Positions 25,756 through 33,897 of a DNA stretch of 36,901 bases are shown here, in pieces. The translations under genes were made by a program, and so were the position numbers. How positions within the stretch are numbered: the stretch's first letter is position 1; every line of letters begins with the position of its first letter. Under the pieces are notes generated by a model that had not been told where the DNA came from, did not search any database, and saw only the letters and a list, made by a program, of their open reading frames with translations. This DNA is from JBBDNT01 sp040877445 (GTDB lineage: Bacteria > Planctomycetota > Planctomycetia > Planctomycetales > Planctomycetaceae): contig JBBDNT010000065.1 in the NCBI GenBank assembly GCA_040877445.1, forward strand, positions 1 through 36,901, in the 5' to 3' direction.

Positions 25756-25877
25756 CATCGTCACGGCGGCGAATCGAGGCAGGTGGACTGGGCGAGCCCG
25801 CGATACCCGCGGCGAACTCGCTTTCGGACATCCCTTCGGTCCGTCGCCGGCTGACCGCCATTCCCGCCGTGACGATG
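25756..25877. repeat. Inverted repeat with about 85-bp spacing after the DUF1559 cluster
   Basis: The left arm (25756-25774) and right arm (25860-25877) pair over 14 perfect bases (CATCGTCACGGCGG) plus four more after a single-base bulge. The spacer is GC-rich with smaller internal stems. It fills most of the 190-bp gap before the FG-GAP gene. It may be a MITE-like relic, a structured leader or a bidirectional stop; no T-run is seen. Confidence 0.5.
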
Positions 25878-25937
25878 CCGCGGATCGCGCGTTCCTCGCC
25901 CTCCGTGGATTCCTTCCGTCCATCGAAAGTTCGACAC

Positions 25938-27485
25938 ATGCACGGACCGATTTCCGACTCGTCGCGACGACGAGAAACCGGCCTGCCGATCCTGATCCTT
26001 TCGGGCGCCCTCGCGTGGTGCGTGGCCGCCGCGTCGTTGTGCGGCGGCGCGGTCGGGGAGGAAGGGCGGTCGGCTGGCGATCGCCAGGCGACGCCCGTCT
26101 CCGAAGCCCGCGCCGCCGACGGGAAATCGTTCATCGGCTGGCGGGAGCACCGCATCGACGACAGCCTGCTGTCGAACGTGGCTCTCGCCGGCGCCGATGG
26201 TCTCGCGGTCGCCGATCTCGACGGCGACGGCCGGCTCGATGTCGTCTCCGTGCACGAGGACTGCTCCGTGCACGTCCGCGTCTCCTTCGCGACGGCCGAC
26301 CCTCACAAGTGGGAAAGTCACACTCTGCTCGAAACCACCCCCGAGACCCGCGACGCCGATTTCGCCGTCCGCGGGGCTGAAGACGTCGTCATCGGCGACG
26401 TCAACGGCGACGGGCGGCTCGACATCGTCGCCTGCGGCGAGAAGGGGGCGATCGTCTACTTCGAGGCCCCGACCGATCCGCGCCGCATGGCGGATTGGAA
26501 AGTCGTCCCCATCGTGCCCGCCGCGAAGAACACCGGCAGCGTGATCCGCGTGGAACTCGCCGACGTGTTCGGCGACGGTCGGCTCGAAATCCTCGCCGCC
26601 AACAAGGGAGGGACCGATTGGCTCTGCTTCCGCCGCGAAGGGGCCGCCTCCGATCCGGCTTCGTGGAAGCGACTGGTCATCGGCAGCACCCGCATGCCCA
26701 TCAACGTCCGCGCGGTCGATATCGACGGCGACGGCGATCTCGACGTCGTCGGCGGAAGCCGCGGCGAAGGCAAGATCGTCCTCTTCGAGAACCTCGGCAA
26801 CGATCTGCCTTGGGACAGAAAGTGGCGCGAGATCCCGCTCACCCGCCGCCACGACGTGGGCAGCGGCTCGGTCACCGTCGCCGGAACCGAGCTGAACTAC
26901 GCCATCAAGGGAAAGTCGCAAGGCTTCATGATGGACTTCGCCGATCTCGATCGCGACGGTCGGCTCGACATCGTCACCATTCTCGGTCCCGGCCCGGGCT
27001 GGCTGAAGCAGCCCGCGAAGATCGACGATCCCTGGGAGTACCACGTGATCGGCATCCTGCACCCCGACCACACGACCGGGCTGCTCCTCGTCGACATCGA
27101 CGGCGACGGCCGGCTCGACCTGTTCACCGGAGGCTACAGCTACACGCGGCGAAAGATCGACACGCAGACGATCGTCTCGCCGAAGTCCCCCTGCGGCCGG
27201 CTCGCCTGGTTCGAGGCGCCCGATGATCCTGCGCAATCCTGGAAACTCCACGACATCTCCCGCCGCGCGCAGGGCATGTACGACATGTTCTTCGCCCACG
27301 ACGTGAACGGCGACGGCTTGGTGGACTTCCTCGCCACGCGAGGCAACGGTTCGCCGCAGGACGGGACGATCTGGCTGGAGCAGATCCGCTCGAACGAGCC
27401 GCTGCCGGTCTTCACTTCCGCCTGGCCCGCGGAGGAAGACAGCCGCGAACAACCTTTCCCCGTGGTGACCTTGCCGGGAAAGTGA
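25938..27485 (+). CDS. Secreted FG-GAP/VCBS repeat beta-propeller protein
   Basis: This 515-residue protein has a signal-like segment (about 17-42) and then seven calcium-binding style repeats of the form D-x-(D/N)-G-D-G, for example ADLDGDGRLDVVS, GDVNGDGRLDIVA, VDIDGDGDLDVVGG and HDVNGDGLVDFLA. Seven units fit one seven-bladed propeller. Proteins of this kind bind ligands or act as lyases (aldos-2-ulose dehydratase is one relative type), but no catalytic residues can be fixed. The ATG at 25938 is preferred to 25869; its leader resembles that of the gene at 11479. Its stop is only 8 bases from the stop of the convergent minus-strand gene. Confidence 0.82.
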   Translation: MHGPISDSSRRRETGLPILILSGALAWCVAAASLCGGAVGEEGRSAGDRQATPVSEARAADGKSFIGWREHRIDDSLLSNVALAGADGLAVADLDGDGRLDVVSVHEDCSVHVRVSFATADPHKWESHTLLETTPETRDADFAVRGAEDVVIGDVNGDGRLDIVACGEKGAIVYFEAPTDPRRMADWKVVPIVPAAKNTGSVIRVELADVFGDGRLEILAANKGGTDWLCFRREGAASDPASWKRLVIGSTRMPINVRAVDIDGDGDLDVVGGSRGEGKIVLFENLGNDLPWDRKWREIPLTRRHDVGSGSVTVAGTELNYAIKGKSQGFMMDFADLDRDGRLDIVTILGPGPGWLKQPAKIDDPWEYHVIGILHPDHTTGLLLVDIDGDGRLDLFTGGYSYTRRKIDTQTIVSPKSPCGRLAWFEAPDDPAQSWKLHDISRRAQGMYDMFFAHDVNGDGLVDFLATRGNGSPQDGTIWLEQIRSNEPLPVFTSAWPAEEDSREQPFPVVTLPGK

Positions 27486-27493
27486 CGGCCGCA

Positions 27494-29176
27494 TCAGGCG
27501 AGAAATTCCTGATGCACCTCGCCGCCGAGGTTGGTCAGGCGGAGTTGCGCGCCGCCGCGTTCGAAGGTGAGGCGCTTGTGGTCGATTCCCAGCAGGTGGA
27601 GGATGGTGGCGTGGAAGTCGTGGGCGTCCATGCGCCGCTCGATGGCGTGGGCGCCGAACACGTCGGTGGCGCCGTACGAGAAGCCCGGCTTCAATCCCGC
27701 GCCGGCCATCCAGGCGGTGAAGCCGGTCGGGTTGTGCCCGCGGCCCAGGGCGAGCATGCCTTCCCGCGGCGCTTCGGTGACGGGAGTGCGTCCGAACTCC
27801 GTGTTGAACACGACCAGCGTGTCCTCGAGCAGCCCCCGCTGCTTGAGGTCGCGAAGCAGGCCGGCGACGGGACGGTCGATCCGCTTCGCCTCGTGGGTGT
27901 GGTTCGAGACGAGATGCTCGTGCGCGTCCCAGTCTTCCCGCGCCAACGTTCGTCCGCCGGCCCAGAGCTGGACGAATCGCACGCCCCGCTCCAGAAGCCG
28001 CCTCGCGATCAGGCAACTTCTCGCGAAATCCGCACAGCGCGGGTCCCCGAGGCCGTACAAGCTCTGCGTCGAGGCGGTTTCGCCGTCGAGATCGGCGACT
28101 TCCGGCACGGCGAGATGCATGCGGGCGGCGAGCTCATAGCTGCGGATGCGCGCGGAAAGCTCGGCATGCGGACCCAGCCGCTCGAGATGCCGTTCGTTCA
28201 TCTCACGGAGCAGCCGGGAGCGGGCGCGCAGTGCCGCATCGTCGACCGGCCGGAACGGCTCCAGATCGCGGACCGGCGGTCCGCCGCTCTGGAAGACGAC
28301 TCCCTGATGCTGCGCCGGAAGAAAGCTGGCGGACCAGTTGGTCGCCCGGTCCTGGGGGAGGCTGCGGCTGTCGGGAAGGACGACGAATGCGGGCAGGTCG
28401 TCGGTCTCGCAGCCCAACCCGTATGACAGCCAGGCGCCCGCCGCGGGGTATCCCGCCGTCAGAAACCCCGAGTGCGCTTCGTAAGTCGCGGCGGTGTGAT
28501 CGGCCGATCCGGCCGCCAAGGAGTGGATGAACGTCAGCTCGTCCACGAGGCGGTTGATCTCCGGAAACAGGTTGGAGGTCCACTTTCCGCAGTCGCCGCG
28601 CTGCTGGAACGGAAAGAAGCTCCGATGCAGCAGGCCAGCAATGCCGCTCGACACCCGCACCTCGAATTCATCGGGAATTTCCTTGGCGTGGTATTGGTCG
28701 AGGGTCGGTTCCAATCCATGCTCCTCGATCAGTGCGCGGGCCGGGAGCAGTTCGTCCGTTTCGGGGGAGCGCAGCAACGCCAACCGGAATGCCCGCACGA
28801 CCTGCTGTTCCGCGTCGCCGCCCGCCTCGCGGGCCACGCGTTCGGCGAACTTCTCGGCGGACCGCACCATGAAGGGATTGTTCCACAGCGCCAGCGATTG
28901 GAGGGGCGTGGTGGTGATGTTCCGCCGCTCGGCGGCGGCCGAGGGGTCGGGGCAGTCGAATACGTCGAGCAGCGGCTGCTCGAGGGAGCGGACCCACATG
29001 CGGTAGATCGTTCGCCGGTTCGAATCGCCGCCGAACGTGTCGCGCGGTTCGTAGTAGTCCTCGGGAAGCGACGGGTTCGGGTGCGAGACCCAATGAAAAT
29101 CACGAAAGCCGGGACCGCCGATCTGCGGGGTCTTGTCCCGAAACGGCGGCGATCGAGTCGCGGACGGTTTCCGCAT
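27494..29176 (-). CDS. Chimera: DUF1553 C-terminus joined to a DUF1501 protein lacking its N-terminus (probably part of a decayed gene)
   Basis: The first part (to about residue 165) is the C-terminal part of DUF1553 (IGGPGFRDF, RRTIYRMWVRS, TTTPLQSLALWNNPFMVR). It runs straight into DUF1501 at FPFQQRGDCGKWTSNLFPEI, missing the Tat signal and the early metal-binding region that DUF1501 proteins normally carry. The rest is complete: FNTEFGRTPV, GRGHNPTGFTAWMAGAGLKPG and DFHATILHLLGIDHKRLT. DUF1501 belongs to the alkaline phosphatase-like superfamily. PSD1 and DUF1501 are usually two adjacent planctomycete genes. The nominal start is artificial, because the true upstream coding continues in another frame in the ORF at 29100-31319, with the shift near 29125-29145. 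The product is probably non-functional. Confidence 0.65.
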   Translation of the reverse strand: MRKPSATRSPPFRDKTPQIGGPGFRDFHWVSHPNPSLPEDYYEPRDTFGGDSNRRTIYRMWVRSLEQPLLDVFDCPDPSAAAERRNITTTPLQSLALWNNPFMVRSAEKFAERVAREAGGDAEQQVVRAFRLALLRSPETDELLPARALIEEHGLEPTLDQYHAKEIPDEFEVRVSSGIAGLLHRSFFPFQQRGDCGKWTSNLFPEINRLVDELTFIHSLAAGSADHTAATYEAHSGFLTAGYPAAGAWLSYGLGCETDDLPAFVVLPDSRSLPQDRATNWSASFLPAQHQGVVFQSGGPPVRDLEPFRPVDDAALRARSRLLREMNERHLERLGPHAELSARIRSYELAARMHLAVPEVADLDGETASTQSLYGLGDPRCADFARSCLIARRLLERGVRFVQLWAGGRTLAREDWDAHEHLVSNHTHEAKRIDRPVAGLLRDLKQRGLLEDTLVVFNTEFGRTPVTEAPREGMLALGRGHNPTGFTAWMAGAGLKPGFSYGATDVFGAHAIERRMDAHDFHATILHLLGIDHKRLTFERGGAQLRLTNLGGEVHQEFLA

Positions 29177-31319
29177 CTTTGCGGCGGGGGGACCAGCGCC
29201 ACAGCAGTTGGTTGTCGGGATCGCGGAGGGTGGCGTCCGGGCGATGCGCGGCGGCCTGCCGGTACGTCGCCGACGTGACGATCCGCCGGTGCAGCGCTTT
29301 CAGCCGCCAGCTGTCGTCCGTTGCGAACGTCGCCGCGAGCCAGTCGAGCAGTTCGGGATGCGTGGGCGCCCGGCCGTTGAAGCCGAAGTCGTTCGGCGTT
29401 TCGGTCAATCCCCGCCCCCAATGGTGATGCCAGACGCGATTCACCATCACGCGGGCGAACAGCGGATTGTTCGGATCGGTGATCCACCGCGCGAGCCGGA
29501 TGCGTCGGTCCGCATCTTCGGCGTCGGGAGATAGACCGAAGTCGCTCGATGGAATCGAAACGCACGAGAGCCCTCGCGGGCTCACGAGCTCTCCCGGCCG
29601 ATCGGGTTGTCCGCCTTTCAGGACGCGGGTCGGCGGGATTTCCTCGAGCGGGACGACGGCGTCCAACGGACCCCCCGCGAGCAATGCGTCCCGCAACTCG
29701 AGTTCCGTCAGTTCCCGAACGATCCGCCGGTACTCCGACCGCTGTTCGGGGGGGAGGTGCTCGGCGACTTCAGCGTAACCGAGTTCCGGCGGAGCCGCCT
29801 GAATTTGATCGGCCGTCCCTCGCGCCAGTCCCGAGACGCGGAACAGGTAGGCCACTTCATTGGTTTCGATCGGCTGGCGCTCGAACCAGTCGGGAGGGTC
29901 GACATCGGGAGGCGATGCGGCAATCCGCGCCATCGTTCCAAAGGACATGAGCATGCCGGCGCCGACGAGCATTCGGGGCGAGACGGCGCGGGCCACGGCC
30001 CGCCGCGCGGCCGGGACGATCATGCCCAGCAGAATCAGCAGTCCGGAGACGTTGGTCAGCCGTCGTTCCAGGCCGCCGTGATAGTACGTCAGCCGCTCGT
30101 GATCGATTCCCAGCAGGTGCAGAATCGTCGCGTGAAAATCGGGGGCCGGCACGGGATTCTCCACGGCGGCGTAGCCCAGTTCGTCCGTCGCCCCGTAGGA
30201 GAATCCCGATTTCAATCCGCCGCCGGCCATCCAGATCGTGAAGCCGTGTTGATTGTGATCGCGTCCGTCGGCTTGTCCGGAAGCATCGACTTCGGAGAAC
30301 GGCAGCCGCCCGAATTCGGAGTTGAAGATCACCAGCGTGTCGTCCAGCATCCCCCGCTGCTTGAGGTCGCGAAGCAGACCGGCGACGGGGCGGTCGATGC
30401 GCGCCGCGTTCTGCGCGTGGTTCGTCCGCACGTGCTCGTGCGCGTCCCAACTTTGCCGTTGACCGACATTCCCCCCGGACCAGAGTTGCACGAACCGCAC
30501 GCCGCGTTCGAGCAGGCGGCGAGCCACCAGGCAGCTTCTGCCGAAGGGACGCGTGACTTCCCGCTCAAGCCCATACAGGCGATGCGTGGCTTCGGTCTCC
30601 GCGCTCAAGCCGACCGCTTCCGGAATCGACGACTGCATGCGGGCGGCGAGTTCATAGCTGCGGATGCGGGCACCCAATTCCTCGTCCGGACCGTGGGCGG
30701 CGAGGTGACGGTGATTCAGTTCCGCGAGCAGATCCAGCCGGGCGCGGCCCGCTTCCGCGGAAAGAGGGCGAACCGGGTGCAGGTTGGGAACCGGCGGACC
30801 GTCCGCCCGGAACACCACTCCCTGATGCCGGGGCGAAAGGAAAGCGCTCGCCCAGTTGGACGCCCCGGTCGCCGGAAGGCTCCGCGCGTCGGGAATGACG
30901 ACGAACGTCGGCAAGTCCTCCGACTCGCTCCCGAGTCCGTATGAAATCCAAGCGCCCATCGCCGGAAAACCGGAGGTGCGGAAGCCGGAATGAACCTCCG
31001 CCACCGCCGGACCGTGGTCTCCGCTGGAGGAAATCATCGAGCGCAGGAACGTCAGGTCGTCCGCCAAGAGCGCGATTTCCGGAAACAGATCCGAAATCCA
31101 CTCCCCGCACTCGCCCCGCCGGAGACAGAGTTGGTCGAGTCCGAACTCGTCGGCGAATCGCGAGGCCCGGGCCAGTTCGTCGAGATCCGGCGGGCGCTGC
31201 AGCGCGTGCCGCCACGCCTGGGTCAGTTGCGCCGCACGATCGCCGCCGACTTCCCGCTCGACGCGGGCCGCGAATTCCGCCGCCGCGGCGGTCATGAATG
31301 AATCGTTGAACAACGCCAA
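29100..31319 (-). CDS. Chimera: DUF1553 tail, DUF1501 body, PSD1/DUF1553 part in one frame (probably a decayed gene)
   Basis: The order is unusual. Residues 1-65 are a DUF1553 tail (LFNDSFM), about 67-425 a DUF1501 body lacking its N-terminus (FNSEFGRLPF, GRDHNQHGFTIWMAGGG, DFHATILHLLGIDHERLTYY). From about 430 a hydrophobic stretch leads into the middle and DUF1553 parts of a PSD1 protein (PTRVLKGGQPDRPGE, RLARWITDPNNPLFARVMVNRVWHHH, GRAPTHPELLDWLA). The normal DUF1501 stop after RLTNVSG is lost. The frame ends soon after AAVSGQ, where homologous sequence continues in the next frame. Upstream, a TAA at 31428-31430 cuts the same frame. All joins keep frame, yet the nonsense codon and frameshift point to a pseudogene complex or an assembly problem. 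Confidence 0.6.
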   Translation of the reverse strand: MALFNDSFMTAAAAEFAARVEREVGGDRAAQLTQAWRHALQRPPDLDELARASRFADEFGLDQLCLRRGECGEWISDLFPEIALLADDLTFLRSMISSSGDHGPAVAEVHSGFRTSGFPAMGAWISYGLGSESEDLPTFVVIPDARSLPATGASNWASAFLSPRHQGVVFRADGPPVPNLHPVRPLSAEAGRARLDLLAELNHRHLAAHGPDEELGARIRSYELAARMQSSIPEAVGLSAETEATHRLYGLEREVTRPFGRSCLVARRLLERGVRFVQLWSGGNVGQRQSWDAHEHVRTNHAQNAARIDRPVAGLLRDLKQRGMLDDTLVIFNSEFGRLPFSEVDASGQADGRDHNQHGFTIWMAGGGLKSGFSYGATDELGYAAVENPVPAPDFHATILHLLGIDHERLTYYHGGLERRLTNVSGLLILLGMIVPAARRAVARAVSPRMLVGAGMLMSFGTMARIAASPPDVDPPDWFERQPIETNEVAYLFRVSGLARGTADQIQAAPPELGYAEVAEHLPPEQRSEYRRIVRELTELELRDALLAGGPLDAVVPLEEIPPTRVLKGGQPDRPGELVSPRGLSCVSIPSSDFGLSPDAEDADRRIRLARWITDPNNPLFARVMVNRVWHHHWGRGLTETPNDFGFNGRAPTHPELLDWLAATFATDDSWRLKALHRRIVTSATYRQAAAHRPDATLRDPDNQLLWRWSPRRKDAETVRDSIAAVSGQDPADRRSRLS

Positions 31320-31427
31320 TGCTTGCAGCGGAGTCGTGGTGGCGACCCGGACCGGAGTCGCGACGTTCGGATCGGCGCAGTCCAGCGCGGCGAGCAGTTC
31401 ATTGTCCGCCCCCCGGACCCACGTGCG

Positions 31428-31674
31428 TTAGATCGTGCGACGGAAGAACCGCGGACCGAACACGTCCAAGGGCACGTAACCGGCGTCCTCGCCGCTGGTC
31501 GAATGCGGCTGCCAATCGAAGTCGCGATAGCCCGGCCCCCCGACTTGCGGGCTGAGCAAGCCCGCCGTCGCGAGAACCGCGTCGCGGATCACCTCCGCGG
31601 AGTGACGCCGCGAGGCCTTCCGCCACAGCAGGCGGTTTTCCGGATCGGCGTCGAACGGCAACTCGAAGAACCTT
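31428..31674 (-). pseudogene. 5' fragment of the DUF1553 gene, cut off by an in-frame TAA
   Basis: The fragment reads DPENRLLWRKASRRHSAEVI, GGPGYRDFDWQP and FGPRFFRRTI, then TAA at 31428-31430 where the family has Tyr (RRTIYR in the copy downstream). The same frame then continues with RTWVRGADNELLAALDCADP into the ORF starting at 31319. Nothing of the PSD1 gene upstream of DPENR is present; homology stops at about 31674, next to the hairpin at 31694. A related fragment recurs at 33692-33798. Confidence 0.75.
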
Positions 31675-31693
31675 CATGAGACGTTGCACTCAC

Positions 31694-31717
31694 TTCCAAG
31701 CATTCCTATGCTTGGAA
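31694..31717. repeat. Perfect palindromic hairpin at the edge of the DUF1553 remnant
   Basis: Ten-base perfect arms TTCCAAGCAT and ATGCTTGGAA enclose the loop TCCT. It lies between the truncated minus-strand DUF1553 fragment and the plus-strand SGNH gene. It resembles a dispersed REP-like element and marks a truncation boundary; it could also act as a bidirectional stop. Confidence 0.7.
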
Positions 31718-31772
31718 CGTGAAGAGGGTCGCAGCGGATGAGTTCGATTCGACGGGCCGCGGAGATCGTCCG

Positions 31773-33050
31773 ATGACCGAGACCTGCGGGTGGAAGTCCG
31801 CTTGGACTGCAATGGCGCTCGCGCCGTTTCTCGTTCATGCCGTGGTCGTGGCATCCCTTTTCGGACGCGAGCCGGCTGGATCGCTGGAATGGCTTGATCT
31901 TGCGGTACTGGGGCTGACGACGGCATGGCTGATCGGCCTCGTCATCGTATTCCGCCGCGGTCCGGCCCGCGGACGATTCCTTATCGCGAGTTGGTCGGTG
32001 TTGCTCGCGATCGTGATGTGCGAGGTCGCGGCGCGGCTGCTGTATCCGCCGACTCCGCCCGGTCTTCCGATGCCGCCGATGGCGATCACCGCGGAAGCCG
32101 CGGACACCATGGAGGGAATCTCGGGCCGCATCGATTTCACCGTGAACCGACTGGGAGTGCGCGGTCCCGAAGTCGATCTGAACGCGATGGATCTGAAGAT
32201 TCTCTGCGTCGGGGGCAGCACCACGCAGTGCCGCTACGTCACCGACCACGCGACTTGGCCCTGGAAGTTACAGGACGATCTTTCGGAGCGGTTGGACCGG
32301 CCGGTGTTTGTCGGCAACGCGGCCAAACCCGGCCATTTCTCCGTCGAACATGACCTCTTGCTGCAAGCGTTTTCGGATGCGCGGCGGTTCGATTGGGTGG
32401 TCGCCCTGTGCGGCCTCAACGACATCCAGGTGAACGTTCCGGGCGGGCGGCAGGATCGGCTCGCACGACCTCAGGTCGAAATCGTCACGTCACCCCCCGC
32501 CGCCGCGCCGTGGCACGCCTACTATCGCGGCTCGGCCATCGCGAGAGTGTTGCGTCCGCTTTCGAAACGGATGCAGCCCAACGTGTTCGTCGAGGACGCC
32601 GCCGGAGAATGGTATCGCGAGGCGCGGCTCGAGCGACGGCGCGCGCTGGAACGGCGGACGCTCACCGAACCGCCACCGAACCTTCCCGAATTGCTCGACT
32701 TATACCGTCAAGACTTGCGGAACCTGATCGCCACCTGTGGGGGCCTCGAAGTGAAACTGTTGCTCCTCACGCAACCCACGCGTTTCGCCCGAGGCCTTCC
32801 GCCCGAAGTGGCCGACACGTTCGTGTCCCAGCATCATACCGGGGCGTTCACGCCCGAAGCGTATGCGGAACTTCTCGACGCCTACAACGGCGTGTTGCTC
32901 GAAGTCGCCGCGGAGGAAGGCGTGCCCGCGATCGACCTCGCCTCGATGTTGCCGAAAGACGGAACGGTGTTCTACGACGACTGCCACTTCAACATTTCGG
33001 GCTGCGCGCAGGTCGCCGCGATCCTGGTCGAGTTCTTCGCCGGACGATGA
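31773..33050 (+). CDS. Membrane-anchored SGNH/GDSL-type hydrolase
   Basis: This 425-residue protein has three N-terminal membrane segments (about 10-30, 39-61 and 69-90), followed by an SGNH hydrolase domain. The catalytic blocks are visible: GGSTT with Ser about 149 (block I), CGLND (Gly/Asn block) and D402-D-C-H405 as the C-terminal D-x-x-H pair. Such enzymes deacylate or transfer acyl groups, often on cell-surface glycans; the substrate here is unknown. The ATG at 31773 follows GGAG at 8 bases; a GTG at 31719 lies in the palindromic hairpin and is unlikely. The gene converges on the lipoprotein gene, with 16 bases between stops. A 25-codon remnant of a second copy lies at 33804-33881. Confidence 0.87.
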   Translation: MTETCGWKSAWTAMALAPFLVHAVVVASLFGREPAGSLEWLDLAVLGLTTAWLIGLVIVFRRGPARGRFLIASWSVLLAIVMCEVAARLLYPPTPPGLPMPPMAITAEAADTMEGISGRIDFTVNRLGVRGPEVDLNAMDLKILCVGGSTTQCRYVTDHATWPWKLQDDLSERLDRPVFVGNAAKPGHFSVEHDLLLQAFSDARRFDWVVALCGLNDIQVNVPGGRQDRLARPQVEIVTSPPAAAPWHAYYRGSAIARVLRPLSKRMQPNVFVEDAAGEWYREARLERRRALERRTLTEPPPNLPELLDLYRQDLRNLIATCGGLEVKLLLLTQPTRFARGLPPEVADTFVSQHHTGAFTPEAYAELLDAYNGVLLEVAAEEGVPAIDLASMLPKDGTVFYDDCHFNISGCAQVAAILVEFFAGR

Positions 33051-33066
33051 CCGAATCGATCCGCGA

Positions 33067-33537
33067 CTACTTCTTCTCCAAGTCCACCTGCGCGGGAGTG
33101 GGCGACGAGTCGAGCGGAATGTCGATCACCTGTGGTCCCGAATCGACCGTCGCCCAAAACGCGCGGGCCGTCGCGACGTCGCCGGAACTGTATGCGCCCG
33201 GAAGTTTCATTTCCTGCGCGTTGACGATCACGACCCCGTGCTTGCCGAGTTCCGCTCCTTCACGTTCGGTGTTTCCGTACCTCAGCACGTACTTCCCGGA
33301 ATCGTCCGTCATCCCGCTCGACGTCGGCTTGGACGAATCTTGCCTCACCTCCCCCTCCGCCTCCGTGTGGGGAATGAACTCGACGACGTATCCCGCGCCG
33401 ACCGGCTTGCCGTCCAGTGTGATCGTGCCGCTGACATTTCCCAGCTTCGGGCCGTCGGATCCGCCGCAGCCTGCGAATGCGAGCGCCGACAGCAACGCCA
33501 TCGACACGTGAAGCCGAGGACTTCCAGAATGTTTCAT
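33067..33537 (-). CDS. Small lipoprotein with a carboxypeptidase-regulatory-like (transthyretin-type) domain, copy 1
   Basis: This 156-residue protein has a lipoprotein signal (about 1-23) ending at a lipobox-like FAGC, so it is probably lipid-anchored. The body has the planctomycete pattern GNVSGTITLDGKPVGAGYVV, then TDDSGKYVLRYG and ELGKHGVVIVNAQE, typical of a beta-sandwich that binds or decorates surface proteins; no enzyme activity is expected. The ATG at 33537 begins the signal peptide; an upstream in-frame ATG would add 25 residues of no recognisable type. It is copy 1 of a duplicated pair, and the signal peptide and 5' leader are identical at the DNA level to those of copy 2. Confidence 0.85.
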   Translation of the reverse strand: MKHSGSPRLHVSMALLSALAFAGCGGSDGPKLGNVSGTITLDGKPVGAGYVVEFIPHTEAEGEVRQDSSKPTSSGMTDDSGKYVLRYGNTEREGAELGKHGVVIVNAQEMKLPGAYSSGDVATARAFWATVDSGPQVIDIPLDSSPTPAQVDLEKK

Positions 33538-33691
33538 ACGCCCGTTCTTTCCATTGGAATGCGGAGAGACCCGCCAAATGCGGAGAGACGCGGATCGACG
33601 GTGATGCCGCACAACCGGTCATCCCCAGCCGAATCGCAAGCCACGACCAATCATAATCCCCCGGTTACAGGCAATCAAGCTCGCCGGTAAC

Positions 33692-33798
33692 GCGAGAACC
33701 GTGTCGCGGATCACCCCCGCGGAGTGGCGCCGCGCGGCCTTCCGCCACAGCAGGCGGTTTTCCGGATCGGCCTCGAGCGGCCACTCGAAGAACCTTCG
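33692..33798 (-). pseudogene. DUF1553 remnant in duplication unit 2
   Basis: On the minus strand this reads ADPENRLLWRKAARRHSAGV followed by IRDTVLA, matching the fragment at 31570-31677 by eye at most positions. It has lost everything on both sides and cannot be functional. Confidence 0.75.
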
Positions 33799-33803
33799 TG
33801 CAA

Positions 33804-33881
33804 TACAACGGCGTGCTTCTGGAAGTCGCCGCGGAAGAAGGAGTCCCCGCGATCCTGGTCGAATTCTTCGCCGGACGATGA
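33804..33881 (+). pseudogene. 25-codon remnant of a second SGNH hydrolase
   Basis: The fragment reads YNGVLLEVAAEEGVPAI and then LVEFFAGR plus stop, matching the two ends of the C-terminal part of the gene at 31773. The 26 codons between them, including the catalytic D-x-x-H, are deleted in frame. In the intact gene the missing 78 bp lie between two copies of CCGCGATC (32936-32943 and 33014-33021), and one copy remains here (33847-33854). This is the mark of a deletion between short direct repeats. Confidence 0.85.
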
Positions 33882-33897
33882 CCGAATCGATCCGCGA

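Larger units (their letters stand above)
31570..33685. repeat. Segmental tandem duplication, unit 1
   Basis: This unit carries, in order, a DUF1553 remnant (minus), the full SGNH hydrolase gene (plus) and a small lipoprotein gene (minus) with its leader. A shortened version with the same order follows directly at 33692-34490. The block 33437-33570 is identical by eye to 34259-34392 (134 bp, offset 822). Confidence 0.8.

Noticed and set aside
25761..28016. A 751-codon open frame on the minus strand
   Set aside because: It lies antisense to the FG-GAP gene with its D-x-D-G-D-G repeats and has an Arg/Gly/Ala-rich composition typical of shadow frames in GC-rich DNA. Similar long antisense frames, for example 11593-14100, were dropped for the same reason.
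31428..31430. The DUF1553 stop codon as a second recoding site
   Set aside because: The codon is TAA, which is not used for selenocysteine, and the gene is damaged elsewhere. It is treated as a nonsense mutation.
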